DNA from: Bacteroidota bacterium
GTDB taxonomy: Bacteria; Bacteroidota; Bacteroidia; NS11-12g; UBA955
Direction of reading: 5' to 3'
Assembly (NCBI GenBank): GCA_018969565.1
Contig: JAGWYC010000113.1
Location: 1 to 6,508 of the forward strand
DNA length: 6,508 nucleotides
The position numbers and the translations under genes were made by a program. The notes beneath the pieces are model-generated. The model saw only the letters and a program-made list of their open reading frames with translations. It was not told where the DNA came from and did not search any database. Each line of letters starts with the position of its first letter. Positions within the stretch are counted from its first letter, which is position 1. Shown in pieces: positions 5,338 to 6,508 of this stretch.

Positions 5338-6508
5338 GTAAAGATAGTCAAATTTGTTGGGTTCCAGAGTAATCAGTACCAATCCGCTCCCCTTGCTCAC
5401 TTTGCTTCCGCAAAGTGAAGTTACGGGTGCCGCGGGCAGCTTAAAAGTCCTGGCCTGATTGCTCCTGTTAAACAAGCATACAACCTTCTTGCCAAAGTAA
5501 TTGCGTTCTATCACCAAGCTTTGAGCGTCGGCGCTGACAATCCGCATATCGCCATAACTCAGCGCCAGATTGCTTCGTCTCAGTTGGGCCAGTTTGCTGA
5601 ACATTTCGCGTTGAGCGATTTGATGGGCATTCAAAGAATCAAATCGCATCATGCGACGGCTGTCAGGATCATTCGCGCCCGGCATACCTATTTCGTCGCC
5701 ATAATAGATTACCGGAATGCCCGGCACCGCACACATAAAGGCAAATAAGGCCTGCAATTGTTGCAGCGAAGCTTCGTTGCGGTTTGTAATAACCTGATCC
5801 CAGCCGGCCTGTTTGGTGCTCACCCCTTCGGCTATGCTGCCGTCCGCCAATGACACAAAACGTGGTCTGTCCTGATTACCGGTGATGTTTCCCATCAGGT
5901 GGTGGCTTCCGTACCATTCCATGCTCTCGCGGAGTACAGCCTCCAGTTGCCTCATGCCTCCCTCTTTGCTGAAGGCAGCTACGGCCGCATCGTATAGATT
6001 GAAGTCAAATTGTGCATCGAGCATGCCGCTGCCCAAGTATCCGCTGATCAGTTCAGGGCTGCCGTAGGTTTCACCCATCTGGAACAGATTGCGCCCGGAA
6101 TCAACTTCCATGATGCGGTTCTTGAGTTTCCTGGTCAAAGCGCGCCAGAAGGCCTCAGGAATATGCTTGGTGGCATCGTGCCGGAAACCATCTGCCGCGT
6201 AGTGTTCCAGCCACCATGCAGCGCTGTCGGACAGGTGTTCCAACACTTCCTTTTTGCTGAAGTTGAAGGTGGGCAGGAAATCATCAAACCAGGTGGTGAG
6301 GCGGTATTCATCCCAGCGTTCTGTGTTTTTTGTTCCATCGGGAAGCATCAGGCTGCTGAACCATTCAGGATGCTCCCGAAACAGATGATGTTCCTGATGT
6401 ACATGATGCGCCACATAATCCAGCAACACATTAATGCCATGGCTGTGGGCCACGCTGATAAGCTCTTTCAATTCTGCTTCTGTGCAGAATCGGGAATCGG
6501 TACGCGTG
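5335..6508 (-). CDS. GH13 alpha-amylase-family glycoside hydrolase, C-terminal part
   Basis: The frame is open to the right edge, so the N-terminus is missing and 390 residues are visible (TRTDSRFCTEAELKEL...). The leucine codon TTG at 6469-6471 is internal, not a start. The catalytic barrel motifs are in order: region I DYVAHH at 30-35, region II GFRHDATKH at 107-115 with nucleophile D111 (codon at 6175-6177), region III MGETYG with acid E146 (6070-6072), and region IV ITGNQD at 208-213 with D213 (5869-5871). GIPVIYYGDEIGMPG follows, and a C-terminal beta domain starts near residue 315. All three catalytic acids are kept, so the enzyme should act on alpha-glucosidic bonds of starch-, glycogen- or maltodextrin-like glucans. 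Two normally conserved positions differ: region I has H for N before its last His, and region IV has Q for H (NQD, not NHD). This variant occurs in Bacteroidota enzymes. Hydrolase versus transglycosylase, and location, cannot be decided without the N-terminus. Confidence 0.9.
   Translation of the reverse strand, partial: TRTDSRFCTEAELKELISVAHSHGINVLLDYVAHHVHQEHHLFREHPEWFSSLMLPDGTKNTERWDEYRLTTWFDDFLPTFNFSKKEVLEHLSDSAAWWLEHYAADGFRHDATKHIPEAFWRALTRKLKNRIMEVDSGRNLFQMGETYGSPELISGYLGSGMLDAQFDFNLYDAAVAAFSKEGGMRQLEAVLRESMEWYGSHHLMGNITGNQDRPRFVSLADGSIAEGVSTKQAGWDQVITNRNEASLQQLQALFAFMCAVPGIPVIYYGDEIGMPGANDPDSRRMMRFDSLNAHQIAQREMFSKLAQLRRSNLALSYGDMRIVSADAQSLVIERNYFGKKVVCLFNRSNQARTFKLPAAPVTSLCGSKVSKGSGLVLITLEPNKFDYLY

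Noticed and set aside
1..6508. CRISPR array, tRNA/rRNA genes, insertion sequence or attachment site
   Set aside because: I saw no regularly spaced repeats, no cloverleaf-like tRNA sequence, no transposase motifs, and no matching direct repeats at the edges of the AT-rich patch.

Overview
The window looks like a chromosomal piece of a Bacteroidota genome, probably from the Chitinophaga/Saprospira side of the phylum. I infer this from three things: protein types common in that phylum (a stand-alone acyl-CoA carboxylase biotin carrier, a GH13 enzyme with the GNQD variant, and a QDTLIL-type membrane-associated protein); -7 promoter boxes of the form TAnnTTTG in front of every gene that needs its own promoter; and the lack of clear Shine-Dalgarno sites. 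I could not run a database search, so family names rest on motif recognition.

Layout from left to right. Positions 1-442 (minus) hold the start of a membrane GT-C type glycosyltransferase that runs off the left edge. Positions 484-978 (minus) encode a biotin carboxyl carrier protein with EAMKMEN. Positions 1061-2038 (minus) encode a long-chain trans-polyprenyl diphosphate synthase with both Asp-rich motifs. These three are co-oriented and may be co-transcribed from a promoter at 2046-2053. A 53-bp divergent promoter region separates them from a plus-strand lipoprotein with a thioredoxin-like domain at 2092-2778.

Positions 2839-4560 look like an AT-rich accessory patch. It carries an AAA/DUF4143 ATPase gene (2839-3969) and, upstream on the same strand, a small DUF5618-like gene (4085-4477) broken by one in-frame TAA. 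Each has its own TAnnTTTG box. The ATPase promoter is preceded by a 15-bp direct repeat spaced about three helical turns apart. The DUF5618-like promoter abuts an 8+8 bp perfect inverted repeat. A 244-bp intergenic stretch (4478-4721) contains three further dyads and no convincing gene.

On the right, two minus-strand genes are translationally coupled through TGAAATG: the C-terminal part of a GH13 alpha-amylase-family enzyme (5335 to beyond 6508) and a 203-residue exported protein with two hydrophobic segments (4722-5333).

The housekeeping parts (prenyl chains, acyl-CoA carboxylation, glucan breakdown) look ordinary. The most interesting area is the AT-rich patch, with its decayed small gene and operator-like repeats. 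I see no CRISPR array, tRNA, rRNA or insertion sequence.
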